Origin: Enterococcus saccharolyticus subsp. saccharolyticus
GTDB taxonomy: Bacteria > Bacillota > Bacilli > Lactobacillales > Enterococcaceae
NCBI RefSeq assembly: GCF_029023825.1
Contig: NZ_CP118957.1
Coordinates: 116,001 to 180,000 of the forward strand
DNA: 64,000 nt
Direction of reading: 5' to 3'
This document shows positions 45,323-54,892 of this stretch, in pieces; the stretch's first letter is position 1, and every line of letters begins with the position of its first letter. The translations under genes were made by a program, and so were the position numbers. The notes under the pieces were generated by a model. That model was not told where the DNA came from. It worked only from the letters and a program-made list of their open reading frames with translations, and searched no databases.

Positions 45323-45451
45323 GTAACAGTTTTTTTACTGTTTTAGTTGTAAATGCTTACTTCACAAAGCTGTACTTATTTTTAATTGGTAAAATAGTTA
45401 AAGAAATCCTTATCAAAGCGTGTAATTTTGGGCGTTTGACAAGGAATATGG

Positions 45452-45501
45452 TATAATTTTAAAAAATACGCGCAGAAACTGGACAATGAACAATTGTCCA
45501 G
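45452..45501 (+). promoter_or_regulatory. pth promoter and leader hairpin
   Basis: An extended -10 (TGGTATAAT; TATAAT at 45452-45457) is followed by the perfect hairpin CTGGACAAT-GAACA-ATTGTCCAG (45479-45501) in the leader. A TTGACA at 45437 is too close to the -10 to act as its -35. The hairpin has no T tail, so it may stabilise the transcript. Confidence 0.55.
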
Positions 45502-45547
45502 CATTTTGCGTGAGGTTGAAAAAAATGGAACAAATGGAGATAGATAA

Positions 45548-46108
45548 ATGAAAATGATTGTCGGACTGGGAAATCCCGGTAAAAAATATGAACAAACAAA
45601 ACATAACGTGGGCTTTATGACAGTGGATCGTCTAGCGAAACGTTTTAATGCAACCTTCAAAAAAAATTCGTTTGAAGCAGAAGTAGCTGATTTTTTTGTG
45701 AATGGCGAAAAAATTTTATTAGTTAAACCTCAAACATTTATGAACGAATCGGGCCGAGCTGTGGGGCCGTTAATGACGTATTTTGGTGTCTATCCAGAAG
45801 AATTAGTGGTTATTTATGATGATTTAGATTTAGCTTTGGGGAAAATCCGCTTGCGCCAAAAAGGGAGTGCGGGTGGACACAATGGCATGAAGAGTATTAT
45901 TTCTCATTTAAATACACAAGAATTTGATCGTATTAAAATTGGTATTGATCGTCCAAAACCAGGAATGACGGTCGTGAATCATGTCTTAAGTGGTTTTTCA
46001 AAAGACGATCAACCTTTAATTGAAGGAAGTATTGACAAAGCGATGGAAGCGACCATCGATTATATTGAAAAAAATGATTTTATTGCTACGATGAATCGTT
46101 TTAATTAG
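45548..46108 (+). CDS. pth: Peptidyl-tRNA hydrolase
   Basis: A 186-residue enzyme releasing tRNA from prematurely dropped peptidyl-tRNA. GLGNPGKKYEQTKHNVGFM carries the catalytic histidine (H20). VKPQTFMNESGRAV and VIYDDLDLALGKIRLR (catalytic aspartate D94 or thereabouts) and GSAGGHNGMKSI are standard. It begins the long housekeeping block; mfd follows 10 bp later. Confidence 0.96.
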   Translation: MKMIVGLGNPGKKYEQTKHNVGFMTVDRLAKRFNATFKKNSFEAEVADFFVNGEKILLVKPQTFMNESGRAVGPLMTYFGVYPEELVVIYDDLDLALGKIRLRQKGSAGGHNGMKSIISHLNTQEFDRIKIGIDRPKPGMTVVNHVLSGFSKDDQPLIEGSIDKAMEATIDYIEKNDFIATMNRFN

Positions 46109-46118
46109 GAGGACAACA

Positions 46119-49100
46119 ATGGATTTAATTAGTTTAATAGAAAAAACTCCTTTTATTAAAGAGTGGCATCAAGGCATTGAAGAGAAGATGCAACGGCAGT
46201 TAATTACCGGTTTAGCTGGTTCAGCGAAAACCTTAGCTATTGCGAGCACGTATCAAAAGTTCCGTCGTCCAACAGTTGTTGTGACGGCGAATTTGTATTA
46301 CGCAAACCAATTAGCAGATGATTTACGTCAAGTGATGGATGATGTGTATATTTTTCCAGTCGATGAAGTCCTTTCTGCAGAAATGGCCTTTGCTTCACCA
46401 GAAGCAAAAGCAGAGCGTGTCCTTACTTTACATGCGATTGCCTCCAATCAACCGGGAGTATATGTTTTACCAGTAGCCGCGATTCGGAAATTTTTGCCAA
46501 CGCTCAAAACATGGCAAGAAGTACAATTTTCATGGCATGTTGGCGATGAGATTGATGTTGAGCAATTACCACAACAATTGGTATTGATGGGCTACGAACG
46601 TCAAACGATGATTGGGAAACCCGGTGAATTTAGTATTCGCGGGAGTATTATTGATATTTATCCGTTGCACACAGAATATCCCATTCGAATTGAATTGTTT
46701 GATGTTGAGATTGATTCGATGCGCTATTTCGATGTCGAAACGCAACGCTCTATGGAAAATTTAGAAGAAGTGTTGTTGTTACCTACGACAGAATTAGTTT
46801 TCTCACAAGCAAACTTAACAAAAGGGAGTGAAAAACTCCAAGAATTATTGACCAAACGCTTAGCAGTAACGAGTGAACCAACGGATAAAGCTTTTTTATC
46901 TGATTATTTCGGTCAGCTAATTGCTTCGTGGCAAGATGGTATTCCCGGCGATACAGCTAATTTTTATACGGATCTTTTGTATCAAGAAAAGCAAACCATT
47001 TTAGATTATTTTGCGAAAGATACATTATTATTGGTGGACGATTATGCACGAATGATGGAAACCAACCGTGAAATTGAACGCGAAGAAGGCGAATGGCATA
47101 CGCAAAAAATTTCCGAATTACGGGTCTTTTCAGAACAGACTTTTGGAACGAATGTTCATCAATTATTTCAACGTCTAACGTTTACGACTACCTATTTCTC
47201 TTTGTTCCAAAAAGGAATGGGCAATTTACGTTTTCAAGCGATTCATAGTGTGCAATATCGACCAATGCAACAATTCTTTGGTCAGATGGGTTTGTTAAAA
47301 GTTGAAATTGATCGTTGGGAAAAGCAACAGCAAACCGTGGTGTTCTTAGTTGGCAATCATGAGCGTGCGAAAAAACTGGAACAAGATTTTCGTGACCATG
47401 AAATCTATGCGGTAGAAACTACGCCGGATCGTTTGTTTACGGGACGTTCGCAAATTGTCGAAGGTACGTTACAAAGTGGTTTTGAATTACCTCAAGATCA
47501 TGTCGTGGTGGTAACAGAACAAGAGATGTTCCAAAAAGTCACTAAAAAACGGACGCGTCGTCAAACTGTGACCAATGCGGAACGTTTAAAAAGCTACAAT
47601 GAATTAAAGACAGGCGATTATGTTGTCCATGCGAATCATGGGATTGGGAAATATATTGGGATGCAAACCTTAGAGGTGGATGGTGTCCATCAGGATTATA
47701 TGACCATTGTGTACCAAAACGACGATAAATTATTTATTCCAGTGACGCAACTGAATTTAATTCAAAAATATGTCACTTCAGAATCTAAATCACCAAAGAT
47801 TAATAAACTTGGTGGAACAGAATGGGCGAAGACCAAACGCAAAGTTTCCAAAAAGATTGAAGATATTGCGGATGACTTAATTCAACTGTATGCGAAGCGA
47901 GAAGCTGAAAAAGGGTATGCTTTTGCGCCAGACGATGCGTACCAACGTGAATTTGAAGATGCTTTTCCTTACAGTGAAACAGATGACCAATTACGTAGTA
48001 CAGCTGAAATTAAACGTGATATGGAAAAAGAAAAACCAATGGATCGCTTGTTAGTCGGTGACGTTGGTTTTGGGAAAACCGAAGTAGCTTTACGTGCGGC
48101 ATTTAAAGCTGTCAAAGAAAGCAAACAAATCGCATTTTTAGTACCTACGACAATTTTAGCGCAACAGCATTATGAAACGATGGTGGATCGATTTGAAGGA
48201 TTCCCTGTCAATATTGGCTTACTCAGTCGTTTCCGTACGAAAAAACAACAAAACGAAACGATTAAAGAAATTAAAGAAGGTAAAATCGATATTGTTGTAG
48301 GGACACACCGCATTTTGTCACAAGACATTGAATTTGCTGATTTGGGCTTATTAGTGATCGATGAAGAGCAACGATTTGGTGTGAAACATAAAGAACGCTT
48401 GAAACAATTACGTTCACAAGTCGATGTCTTAACGCTGACCGCTACTCCGATTCCAAGAACGTTACACATGTCGATGCTAGGTGTGCGTGACTTATCAGTA
48501 ATTGAAACGCCGCCTGAAAACCGCTACCCGATTCAAACCTATGTCATGGAAACGAATCCTGGTGCTATCCGTGAAGCTATTTTGCGTGAAATGGCTCGTG
48601 GCGGACAAGTTTTCTACCTATATAATCGAGTGGATACGATTGAACAAAAAGTGGATGAATTGCAAGCTCTTGTTCCGGATGCCCGCATTGGCTATGCTCA
48701 TGGACAAATGACCGAAGTGCAGTTAGAAAATACGTTGTTTGATTTTATTGAAGGACAATATGATGTGTTAGTGACAACTACCATTATTGAAACGGGTGTG
48801 GATATTCCGAATGCCAATACGTTATTTGTTGAAAATGCTGATTATATGGGCTTATCAACGCTCTACCAATTGCGCGGACGTGTTGGGCGAAGCAATCGTG
48901 TTGCCTATGCTTATTTCATGTATGAACAACAAAAAATCTTAAATGAAGTCAGCGAAAAGCGACTACAAGCGATTAAAGACTTTACTGAATTAGGTTCGGG
49001 TTTCAAAATCGCGATGCGTGATTTGTCGATTCGTGGTGCAGGAAACTTATTGGGTGCCCAACAACACGGCTTTATTGATTCTGTCGGTTTTGATATGTAT

Positions 49101-49652
49101 GCGCAAATGTTATCGGAAGCAGTCGATCGCAAGCAAGGGAAAAATACGCAAACTAAAAAAACCTCCGTTGAAATTGACTTGGGCGTCGATGCCTACTTGC
49201 CAACGGAATATATTAATGATGAACGTCAAAAAATTGAAATCTACAAACGTATTCGTGAATTGGAAAGTATGGATAGTCTTGATGAATTACAAGATGATTT
49301 AATTGACCGTTTTGGCGAATATCCAGATGAAGTCGCACACTTATTGATGGTGGGTGAAATCAAGATGAATGGTGATCGAGCGTTAATTGATACTATCCGT
49401 AAACAGGGACCGATTATTCAGTTTATTTTGAGCAAAGTTGGTACCAAAGCATATACAGTGGAACAATTATTTGCAGCTTTATCAAAAACCAAACTCAAAG
49501 CGACATTAGGTGTCGAAAAAGAACAAATGCACATCAAATTAACTGTGCCAAAAGGTATGAAACAAATGGTTTGGTTGCATGAAGTACAAGAATTCGTCAA
49601 AGCTTTACGTGAAATACGCTACCAAGAACAATTACAGCAAAAGCATGGTTAG
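46119..49652 (+). CDS. mfd: Transcription-repair coupling factor
   Basis: A 1177-residue translocase that removes stalled RNA polymerase at lesions and brings in UvrA. N-terminal UvrB-like domain (up to about 450), the RNA polymerase-interacting domain at about 500 (GDYVVHANHGIGKYIGMQ), then the RecG-like motor with Walker A GDVGFGKTEVA, DEEQRFGV and LTATPIPRTLHMSMLG, and a C-terminal TRCF domain. GGAGGACAAC precedes the ATG. Confidence 0.96.
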   Translation: MDLISLIEKTPFIKEWHQGIEEKMQRQLITGLAGSAKTLAIASTYQKFRRPTVVVTANLYYANQLADDLRQVMDDVYIFPVDEVLSAEMAFASPEAKAERVLTLHAIASNQPGVYVLPVAAIRKFLPTLKTWQEVQFSWHVGDEIDVEQLPQQLVLMGYERQTMIGKPGEFSIRGSIIDIYPLHTEYPIRIELFDVEIDSMRYFDVETQRSMENLEEVLLLPTTELVFSQANLTKGSEKLQELLTKRLAVTSEPTDKAFLSDYFGQLIASWQDGIPGDTANFYTDLLYQEKQTILDYFAKDTLLLVDDYARMMETNREIEREEGEWHTQKISELRVFSEQTFGTNVHQLFQRLTFTTTYFSLFQKGMGNLRFQAIHSVQYRPMQQFFGQMGLLKVEIDRWEKQQQTVVFLVGNHERAKKLEQDFRDHEIYAVETTPDRLFTGRSQIVEGTLQSGFELPQDHVVVVTEQEMFQKVTKKRTRRQTVTNAERLKSYNELKTGDYVVHANHGIGKYIGMQTLEVDGVHQDYMTIVYQNDDKLFIPVTQLNLIQKYVTSESKSPKINKLGGTEWAKTKRKVSKKIEDIADDLIQLYAKREAEKGYAFAPDDAYQREFEDAFPYSETDDQLRSTAEIKRDMEKEKPMDRLLVGDVGFGKTEVALRAAFKAVKESKQIAFLVPTTILAQQHYETMVDRFEGFPVNIGLLSRFRTKKQQNETIKEIKEGKIDIVVGTHRILSQDIEFADLGLLVIDEEQRFGVKHKERLKQLRSQVDVLTLTATPIPRTLHMSMLGVRDLSVIETPPENRYPIQTYVMETNPGAIREAILREMARGGQVFYLYNRVDTIEQKVDELQALVPDARIGYAHGQMTEVQLENTLFDFIEGQYDVLVTTTIIETGVDIPNANTLFVENADYMGLSTLYQLRGRVGRSNRVAYAYFMYEQQKILNEVSEKRLQAIKDFTELGSGFKIAMRDLSIRGAGNLLGAQQHGFIDSVGFDMYAQMLSEAVDRKQGKNTQTKKTSVEIDLGVDAYLPTEYINDERQKIEIYKRIRELESMDSLDELQDDLIDRFGEYPDEVAHLLMVGEIKMNGDRALIDTIRKQGPIIQFILSKVGTKAYTVEQLFAALSKTKLKATLGVEKEQMHIKLTVPKGMKQMVWLHEVQEFVKALREIRYQEQLQQKHG

Positions 49653-49667
49653 CAAGGAGGAGGCCAC

Positions 49668-51257
49668 ATGGCTCGAAATCAAATGCAACGGATGATGAAA
49701 GGCGCGTTTGTGCTAACGTTAGCTTCTTTTATCGCCAAATTATTGAGTGCAGTGTATCGGGTTCCTTTTCAAAATTTTGTTGGTGATGAAGGGTTTTATG
49801 TGTATCAACAAGTCTATCCTATCTATGGGTTAGCAATGACATTGGCGTTATCAGGGTTGCCACAATTTATTTCTAAACTTGTAGCAAGTCAAAAAAATCC
49901 CCAAAAGCAACAACAAGCCTTGGATGAGATTTATCCTTTGGTCTTTTGGTTTTCTATTTGTTTATGGGGAATCACCTTTTTCTTTAGTGGCTTCATTGCG
50001 GTTATCATGGGAAATGAGTCGTTGAAACCACTCATTCAAGTGGTGTCCTTTACGTTTTTATTAGTTCCACCGTTATCCTTTTATCGTGGGAACTTTCAAG
50101 GGAATTTATTAATGGTTCCTTCGGCGGTTTCACAAGTTTCGGAACAATTTTTACGTGTAGGAGTCATTTTGTTAGCTGCTTCGGCGTTTCATCGTTTTTC
50201 ACTCACGATTTATCAAGTGGGGACTTTGGCGATGACTGGAGCATTTATCGGTGGTGTCGTGGCATGGCTATTGTTGGCCTATTACGATCATAAAATTTTT
50301 GGTACACACCAACGTTTTTTACGAGTACCAAAGACCTTCACTGTTTCAAAACGCATGCGTCGCAAATTTTTTGTCGAAGGCGGTCTACTTTCAATCTATA
50401 GTGGGTTGTTGATTTTATTTCAGCTAGCAGATTCCTTTTTCATTGTGAATGCGTTGGAATTTCAAGGCGTTGCAGAACAAAGCGCTCGGATTGCGAAAGG
50501 GATCTATGACCGTGGACAACCACTTGTCCAATTAGGGTTAGTTGCTGCGACCGCCTTAAGTACGACCTTTTTACCAGCGTTGACGGCTTGTTTAATTGAA
50601 CAACGGGGAGAACAATTTTTAAAATCAGCCAAGATGTATCTACGTTTGACGATTGGGTTGGCCTTAGCAGCATCTACTGGGTTAGCAGTGTTGTTGCCAT
50701 ACATTAATTATGCGTTGTTCAAAGGCAATGCGGGGAGTGTTGCGTTAACGCTGTTTGTGTTTTCAATTGTGTTAACAGCGACAATTCAAGCGTATCAAAG
50801 TATTGCGCAAAGCCAAAACTATTTTCGCCGTTCATTAAAAGCAGCGGGGTGGGGAATAGGTGTTAAATTTGTTGTAACTGGGCCGTTTACTTTATTATTT
50901 GGTACAATTGGGGCAAGTTTATCAACTTTAGTAGGATTAGTTGTCATCTTGTGGTATCTTATCAAACAAGAAGATTCCCGCATCAATGTTTTTTGGAAAG
51001 AACGTCATTTTGGTAGTAAATTACTTATCTGTACAATCGGGATGGTGATTGGGTTGCTGATTTTTTACGCCTTATTAACCGCGACGGTTGGTACACCAGT
51101 CAGTCGTTTACAAGCATTACTTTTTAGTTTATTGGGAGTTGTCATCGGTGGAACCATCTTTATTCAATTTGCTATTCGTTTAGAATTATTGACGTTACGT
51201 GAATGGCTGATGATTCCATTCGGTAAGAAAATTTTACGTTTCATGGGAGGAAAATAA
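49668..51257 (+). CDS. MOP-family flippase (MurJ/SpoVB-like)
   Basis: A 529-residue membrane protein with about 14 segments. Family-like pieces: [34 protein letters not shown] and [19 protein letters not shown]. It is placed among polysaccharide/lipid II flippases near mfd (YabM in B. subtilis). MurJ-type lipid II flipping is plausible; the family includes other lipid-linked sugar exporters. It overlaps the following S4 gene by one base. Confidence 0.88.
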   Translation: MARNQMQRMMKGAFVLTLASFIAKLLSAVYRVPFQNFVGDEGFYVYQQVYPIYGLAMTLALSGLPQFISKLVASQKNPQKQQQALDEIYPLVFWFSICLWGITFFFSGFIAVIMGNESLKPLIQVVSFTFLLVPPLSFYRGNFQGNLLMVPSAVSQVSEQFLRVGVILLAASAFHRFSLTIYQVGTLAMTGAFIGGVVAWLLLAYYDHKIFGTHQRFLRVPKTFTVSKRMRRKFFVEGGLLSIYSGLLILFQLADSFFIVNALEFQGVAEQSARIAKGIYDRGQPLVQLGLVAATALSTTFLPALTACLIEQRGEQFLKSAKMYLRLTIGLALAASTGLAVLLPYINYALFKGNAGSVALTLFVFSIVLTATIQAYQSIAQSQNYFRRSLKAAGWGIGVKFVVTGPFTLLFGTIGASLSTLVGLVVILWYLIKQEDSRINVFWKERHFGSKLLICTIGMVIGLLIFYALLTATVGTPVSRLQALLFSLLGVVIGGTIFIQFAIRLELLTLREWLMIPFGKKILRFMGGK

Positions 51258-51523
51258 TGCGTTTAGACAAGTTTTTAAAAATTTCAAGAATTATCAAACG
51301 TCGTTCTGTTGCGAAAGAAGTGGCAGATAAAGGACGTATTCAAATTAATGGCACTTTAGCAAAATCAAGTAGTTCAGTCAAAGTGGGCGATATCTTAAAA
51401 ATTCAATTTGGAAACCGTATTTTAGAGGTAGCAGTCAAAGAGTTACATGAATCAACGAAAAAAGAAGATGCTGCCAAAATGTATGAACTTTTATCAGAAA
51501 CAAGAGTCGATAATTTCGAGTAA
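51257..51523 (+). CDS. rqcP: S4-domain RNA-binding protein (RqcP/YabO-like)
   Basis: An 88-residue protein with an S4 fold: [21 protein letters not shown] and [20 protein letters not shown]. It corresponds to YabO/RqcP, which with RqcH adds alanine tails to stalled nascent chains (family knowledge). The position between the flippase and divIC is the usual one. Confidence 0.9.
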   Translation: MRLDKFLKISRIIKRRSVAKEVADKGRIQINGTLAKSSSSVKVGDILKIQFGNRILEVAVKELHESTKKEDAAKMYELLSETRVDNFE

Positions 51524-51595
51524 ATTAGGTTAGACAAGCGTTTCTGATGTTGGTATAATAAAAAAGACAGTCAAGAAAGATTGGAGCGAGTACCT

Positions 51596-52012
51596 GTGAG
51601 CAAAGAGGGAAAAGACAATGTGAAAATCTTAGACACAGACTATGCCAAAGAACAGTATGCCAAATATGCGTATCAACAACGACAAATTATCTTTCGTCGT
51701 CGTCGCTTAATGGCTGTTTTCGTGGTCGCATTCGTGGTTTTTTTGAGTGTCGGCATTTCCTTGTTTAACGATTATTTGCGTCTGCAACGATTGCAAGACG
51801 TCAAACAAGAAACCATCGCGAAACAAACGGAAGTGAAACAAAAAATGGCGAATCTAAAAAGAGATGTGGCATTATTAAAAGACGATGATTATGTCGCTAA
51901 AGTTGCCCGTAGCCGTTTCTTATATTCAAAAGAAGGTGAGTTAATCTTCCCATTACCTGGGAATGAAGCTGCTGAAAAAGCAGATGATTCAACAACTGAA
52001 TCAAGCGAATAA
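51596..52012 (+). CDS. divIC: Septum formation initiator DivIC
   Basis: A 138-residue bitopic division protein. Cytosolic basic N-terminus, one membrane helix (RLMAVFVVAFVVFLSVGISLF, about 41-61), an extracellular coiled coil (QRLQDVKQETIAKQTEVKQK) and the DivIC/FtsB end (DDYVAKVARSRFLYSKEGELIF), with an acidic Ser/Thr tail. GTG 51596 (SKEGKDN) is chosen with TTGGAGCG as ribosome site; TTG 51581 would overlap that site. Confidence 0.9.
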   Translation: MSKEGKDNVKILDTDYAKEQYAKYAYQQRQIIFRRRRLMAVFVVAFVVFLSVGISLFNDYLRLQRLQDVKQETIAKQTEVKQKMANLKRDVALLKDDDYVAKVARSRFLYSKEGELIFPLPGNEAAEKADDSTTESSE

Positions 52013-52091
52013 CTCGCACTGTTCATTAAACTTGTGTCGTGCAACGTTTGTGTAAAAATTTTTGCACACGTATAAAGCATAAATAAAATAA

Positions 52092-52148
52092 CCGTAGAAA
52101 CTACGGGGATTGCTCGTATCACGAGAATCTTATGACGACATCATAAGA
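52092..52148 (+). other. Three tandem short hairpins upstream of the S1-domain gene
   Basis: CCGTAG-AAA-CTACGG (52092-52106), CTCGT-ATC-ACGAG (52113-52125) and TCTTATGA-CGACA-TCATAAGA (52128-52148) follow each other within 57 bp of the leader of the next gene. None has a T tail. Confidence 0.55.
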
Positions 52149-52189
52149 AGTTTTCAAAATGGGACAAAAATTAGGAGGAACATTTTTTT

Positions 52190-52642
52190 ATGTCAATCGA
52201 AGTTGGAGCGAAACTACCTGGAAAAGTGTCAGGGATTACAAATTTTGGTGCGTTTATTGATTTAGGTGGAGGCAAAACTGGACTTGTTCACATCAGTGAA
52301 GTATCTAACGGCTTTGTCAAAGATATTAACGATGTTTTAAAAGTTGGCGATGAAGTAACCGTACTTGTAACAACCATTGGAAATGATGGAAAGATTGGAT
52401 TATCAATCCGTAAGGCAGAAGACAAACCAAAAGAAGAGAAACGTGACTTTCCGAAAAAAGACTTTAATCGATCAAGTCCGAAAAAATCATTCCCACGTAA
52501 CAATCAACAAATGCAAGGGAATAACAAACAAGACTTCGATTCATTAATGAGTTCGTTCTTAAAAGACAGTGATGATCGTTTATCATCTTTACGTCGTAAC
52601 ACAGAAGGCAAACGTGGGGGCCGTGGCGGTCGCCGTAACTAA
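52190..52642 (+). CDS. S1 RNA-binding domain protein (YabR-like)
   Basis: A 150-residue protein: one S1 domain (2-75, GAKLPGKVSGITNFGAFIDL, GLVHISEVSNGFVKDI), then a basic, Asn/Arg/Gly-rich tail ending RGGRGGRRN. This matches YabR/general stress protein 13-type RNA-binding proteins of the same locus in other Firmicutes. The function is probably in translation or RNA metabolism. AGGAGG precedes the ATG. Confidence 0.88.
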   Translation: MSIEVGAKLPGKVSGITNFGAFIDLGGGKTGLVHISEVSNGFVKDINDVLKVGDEVTVLVTTIGNDGKIGLSIRKAEDKPKEEKRDFPKKDFNRSSPKKSFPRNNQQMQGNNKQDFDSLMSSFLKDSDDRLSSLRRNTEGKRGGRGGRRN

Positions 52643-52655
52643 TGATTAAATTGGA

Positions 52656-52698
52656 ACAGGTAGGGGATTTTTGAGATGAATTTCCTCACCTGTTTTTT
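52656..52698 (+). terminator. Terminator between the S1-domain gene and tilS
   Basis: ACAGGTAGGGGA pairs imperfectly with TTTCCTCACCTGT, followed by T6. Confidence 0.7.
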
Positions 52699-52725
52699 GT
52701 TTTGAATGCACAAGGAGGAAACCGT

Positions 52726-54111
52726 ATGCTAGCAAAAAAAGTCGCACGATTAGTGGAAGAAAACCAATTGTGGCAAGCAAACGATCGTCTGTTACTCGCA
52801 GTATCAACCGGTGTAGATTCAATGGTATTGATGCACGTGTTGGAAACTCTTTCTGTACCTTTTGGTGTGGTTCATGTCAATCATCAATTACGTGAGGCGT
52901 CGTATCAAGAAGCACTTTTTTTAACGGAGTATTGTCAGCAACGTCAGATTCCCTTGTATCAAACACGTTGGGAGCAACCAGCAATAACCGGAGTCGAAGC
53001 GGCTGCCCGACAGTTTCGTTATACATTTTTTCAACAAATTATGACACAATATGGCTATTCAGTTTTGTTAACAGCCCATCATAGTGATGATCAGATGGAA
53101 ACCATTTTGATGAAGCTGGTACGTGAAGGCAACTTTTTTAGTAGTAGCGGTATTCGTTTGTCTCAAGCTTTTGGTGAAGGCATGTTGATTCGTCCGTTAT
53201 TAACCACGACCAAGGCGGAAATTTTAGCTTATAGTCAGACCAATGGTGTACCATATTTTGAAGATGAAACCAATTTTTCTTTGGACATGCAACGCAATCG
53301 GCTTCGTCATCACGTAGTACCTTTCTTGCAAGCTGAAAATCCGCAAGTGCATCATCACTTCCAACAATGGTCGAATCAAACAATTTGGGCGCAAGAAATC
53401 ATTGCTGAACAGCAACAACAGTGGCTGGAGCGTTTGGTGACTGTGGACCAACAGGGGTACCATTTTGACTTAGCTGATTATTTCAATCTTTCAGAAGCCA
53501 AACGTTATTTCTTTTTGCAAGCATTGAAACAACAACTACAAATCGAGGAACAAATTGGCTTCACAGAAAAACAAATCCAACAAGCGATGCAGCTTTTTTC
53601 AGGACCAGCACAAGGAACGGTGATGTTAGCTAAACAATGGCACATCAAAAAAACGTACCAACAGATTACAATTGCTCAAAAAGTGAAAGAAAAGATTACA
53701 GGGACACAGTTTCGCTTGAAAATTGGTGAGGCATATTTTTTATCCGAGGAAGAATGGATTGGAATTTTTCCTATAGGCGAAGAAAAAATTCCCGAAAAAG
53801 TCAAACTTTGGTCAGAGTATCGCCAAGATTTGTCGGTAAACTTTCCTTTTGTAACCGTCCTTAGAAAACGTCAAAGTGGCGATAAAATCGCTTTAAATCG
53901 GCATTTAACTAAAAAAATCCGGCGCTTTTTTATCGATAAAAAAATTCCAAACGAAAAACGTGAACAAGCTTGGGTGCTAACAACCGAACAAGAAGAGGTT
54001 TTAGGATTGATACCTTACGCTTTTTCCTATTTGAGTATTGCGAAAGAAACTGATAAAATACACTACGTACTGCTTTATCGAAGGATGAAAGAAACAAACT
54101 ACAATTTGTAG
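52726..54111 (+). CDS. tilS: tRNA(Ile)-lysidine synthase
   Basis: A 461-residue enzyme that converts the C34 of tRNA-Ile(CAU) to lysidine. The N-terminal PP-loop motif is AVSTGVDSMVLMH: the usual SGGxDS is here STGVDS (27-32). Further: GVVHVNHQLRE, TAHHSDDQMETILMKL and the C-terminal substrate-binding domain with LRKRQSGDKI and IRRFFIDKKIPNEKR. ATG 52726 follows AAGGAGGAAACC. It is essential in almost all bacteria, so the motif variant is surely tolerated. Confidence 0.93.
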   Translation: MLAKKVARLVEENQLWQANDRLLLAVSTGVDSMVLMHVLETLSVPFGVVHVNHQLREASYQEALFLTEYCQQRQIPLYQTRWEQPAITGVEAAARQFRYTFFQQIMTQYGYSVLLTAHHSDDQMETILMKLVREGNFFSSSGIRLSQAFGEGMLIRPLLTTTKAEILAYSQTNGVPYFEDETNFSLDMQRNRLRHHVVPFLQAENPQVHHHFQQWSNQTIWAQEIIAEQQQQWLERLVTVDQQGYHFDLADYFNLSEAKRYFFLQALKQQLQIEEQIGFTEKQIQQAMQLFSGPAQGTVMLAKQWHIKKTYQQITIAQKVKEKITGTQFRLKIGEAYFLSEEEWIGIFPIGEEKIPEKVKLWSEYRQDLSVNFPFVTVLRKRQSGDKIALNRHLTKKIRRFFIDKKIPNEKREQAWVLTTEQEEVLGLIPYAFSYLSIAKETDKIHYVLLYRRMKETNYNL

Positions 54112-54276
54112 TGTTAAAATAGCCACTTTTTGATTTTAATGAAAAAAATCATCGAGATGATAAGAAGTCAAACCGCCTGAACAATGGGGTTTGCTTGGAA
54201 GAGTGAGTATAAAATAGGCCCTTTTCTCAAGAAATGTTCGCACATATTAGGAGTAGAATTTGGAAGGAGAAACAAG

Positions 54277-54825
54277 ATGTTAGAAAAAGACATTGAAAAA
54301 ATCTTAATTACAAGAGAAGAAATCCAGAAACGTTGCGAGGAATTAGGTAAAGAGTTAACTGACGAATACGCTGATAAAAATCCTCTCGTTGTAGGTGTCT
54401 TAAAAGGTGCTGTACCATTTATGGCAGATATCGTCCGTGAAATGGATTGCTACTTAGAATTAGATTTTATGGATGTTTCAAGTTATGGCAATGCAACTGT
54501 ATCGTCTGGTGAAGTAAAAATTATCAAAGACTTAGATACAAACGTGGAAGGTCGCGACATGTTGATTGTTGAAGATATTATCGACAGTGGTCGTACTTTA
54601 GCTTACTTAGTTGATTTATTCAAATACCGTAAAGCGAAATCTGTGCGTATTGTTACATTATTAGACAAACCTGAAGGACGCGTAGTCGATATTGAAGCTG
54701 ATTATATCGGTTTTGACGTACCAAATGAGTTTGTTGTTGGTTATGGTTTAGACTATGCGGAGCAATACCGTAACCTTCCTTATGTAGGGGTATTAAAACC
54801 AAGCGTTTACGAAACAAAAGAGTGA
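54277..54825 (+). CDS. hpt: Hypoxanthine(-guanine) phosphoribosyltransferase
   Basis: An 182-residue purine salvage enzyme. PRPP-binding motif [14 protein letters not shown], the loop [25 protein letters not shown] (flexible catalytic loop) and [20 protein letters not shown] at the end. ATG 54277 follows GGAAGGAGAAACAA. It sits between tilS and ftsH, as usual; in Bacillus and Listeria relatives, Hpt, TilS and FtsH interact in regulation of ftsH. Confidence 0.95.
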   Translation: MLEKDIEKILITREEIQKRCEELGKELTDEYADKNPLVVGVLKGAVPFMADIVREMDCYLELDFMDVSSYGNATVSSGEVKIIKDLDTNVEGRDMLIVEDIIDSGRTLAYLVDLFKYRKAKSVRIVTLLDKPEGRVVDIEADYIGFDVPNEFVVGYGLDYAEQYRNLPYVGVLKPSVYETKE

Positions 54826-54892
54826 CCGTTTCTAAAAAAATTGTGATACAATGGAAAGGTCAAAGTAAGACAAATTGGCAAGGAGGGGCCGC

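Noticed and set aside
45382..45660. 92-codon leftward frame over the pth promoter and start
   Set aside because: It overlaps the well-supported pth gene and its leader and has no ribosome site.
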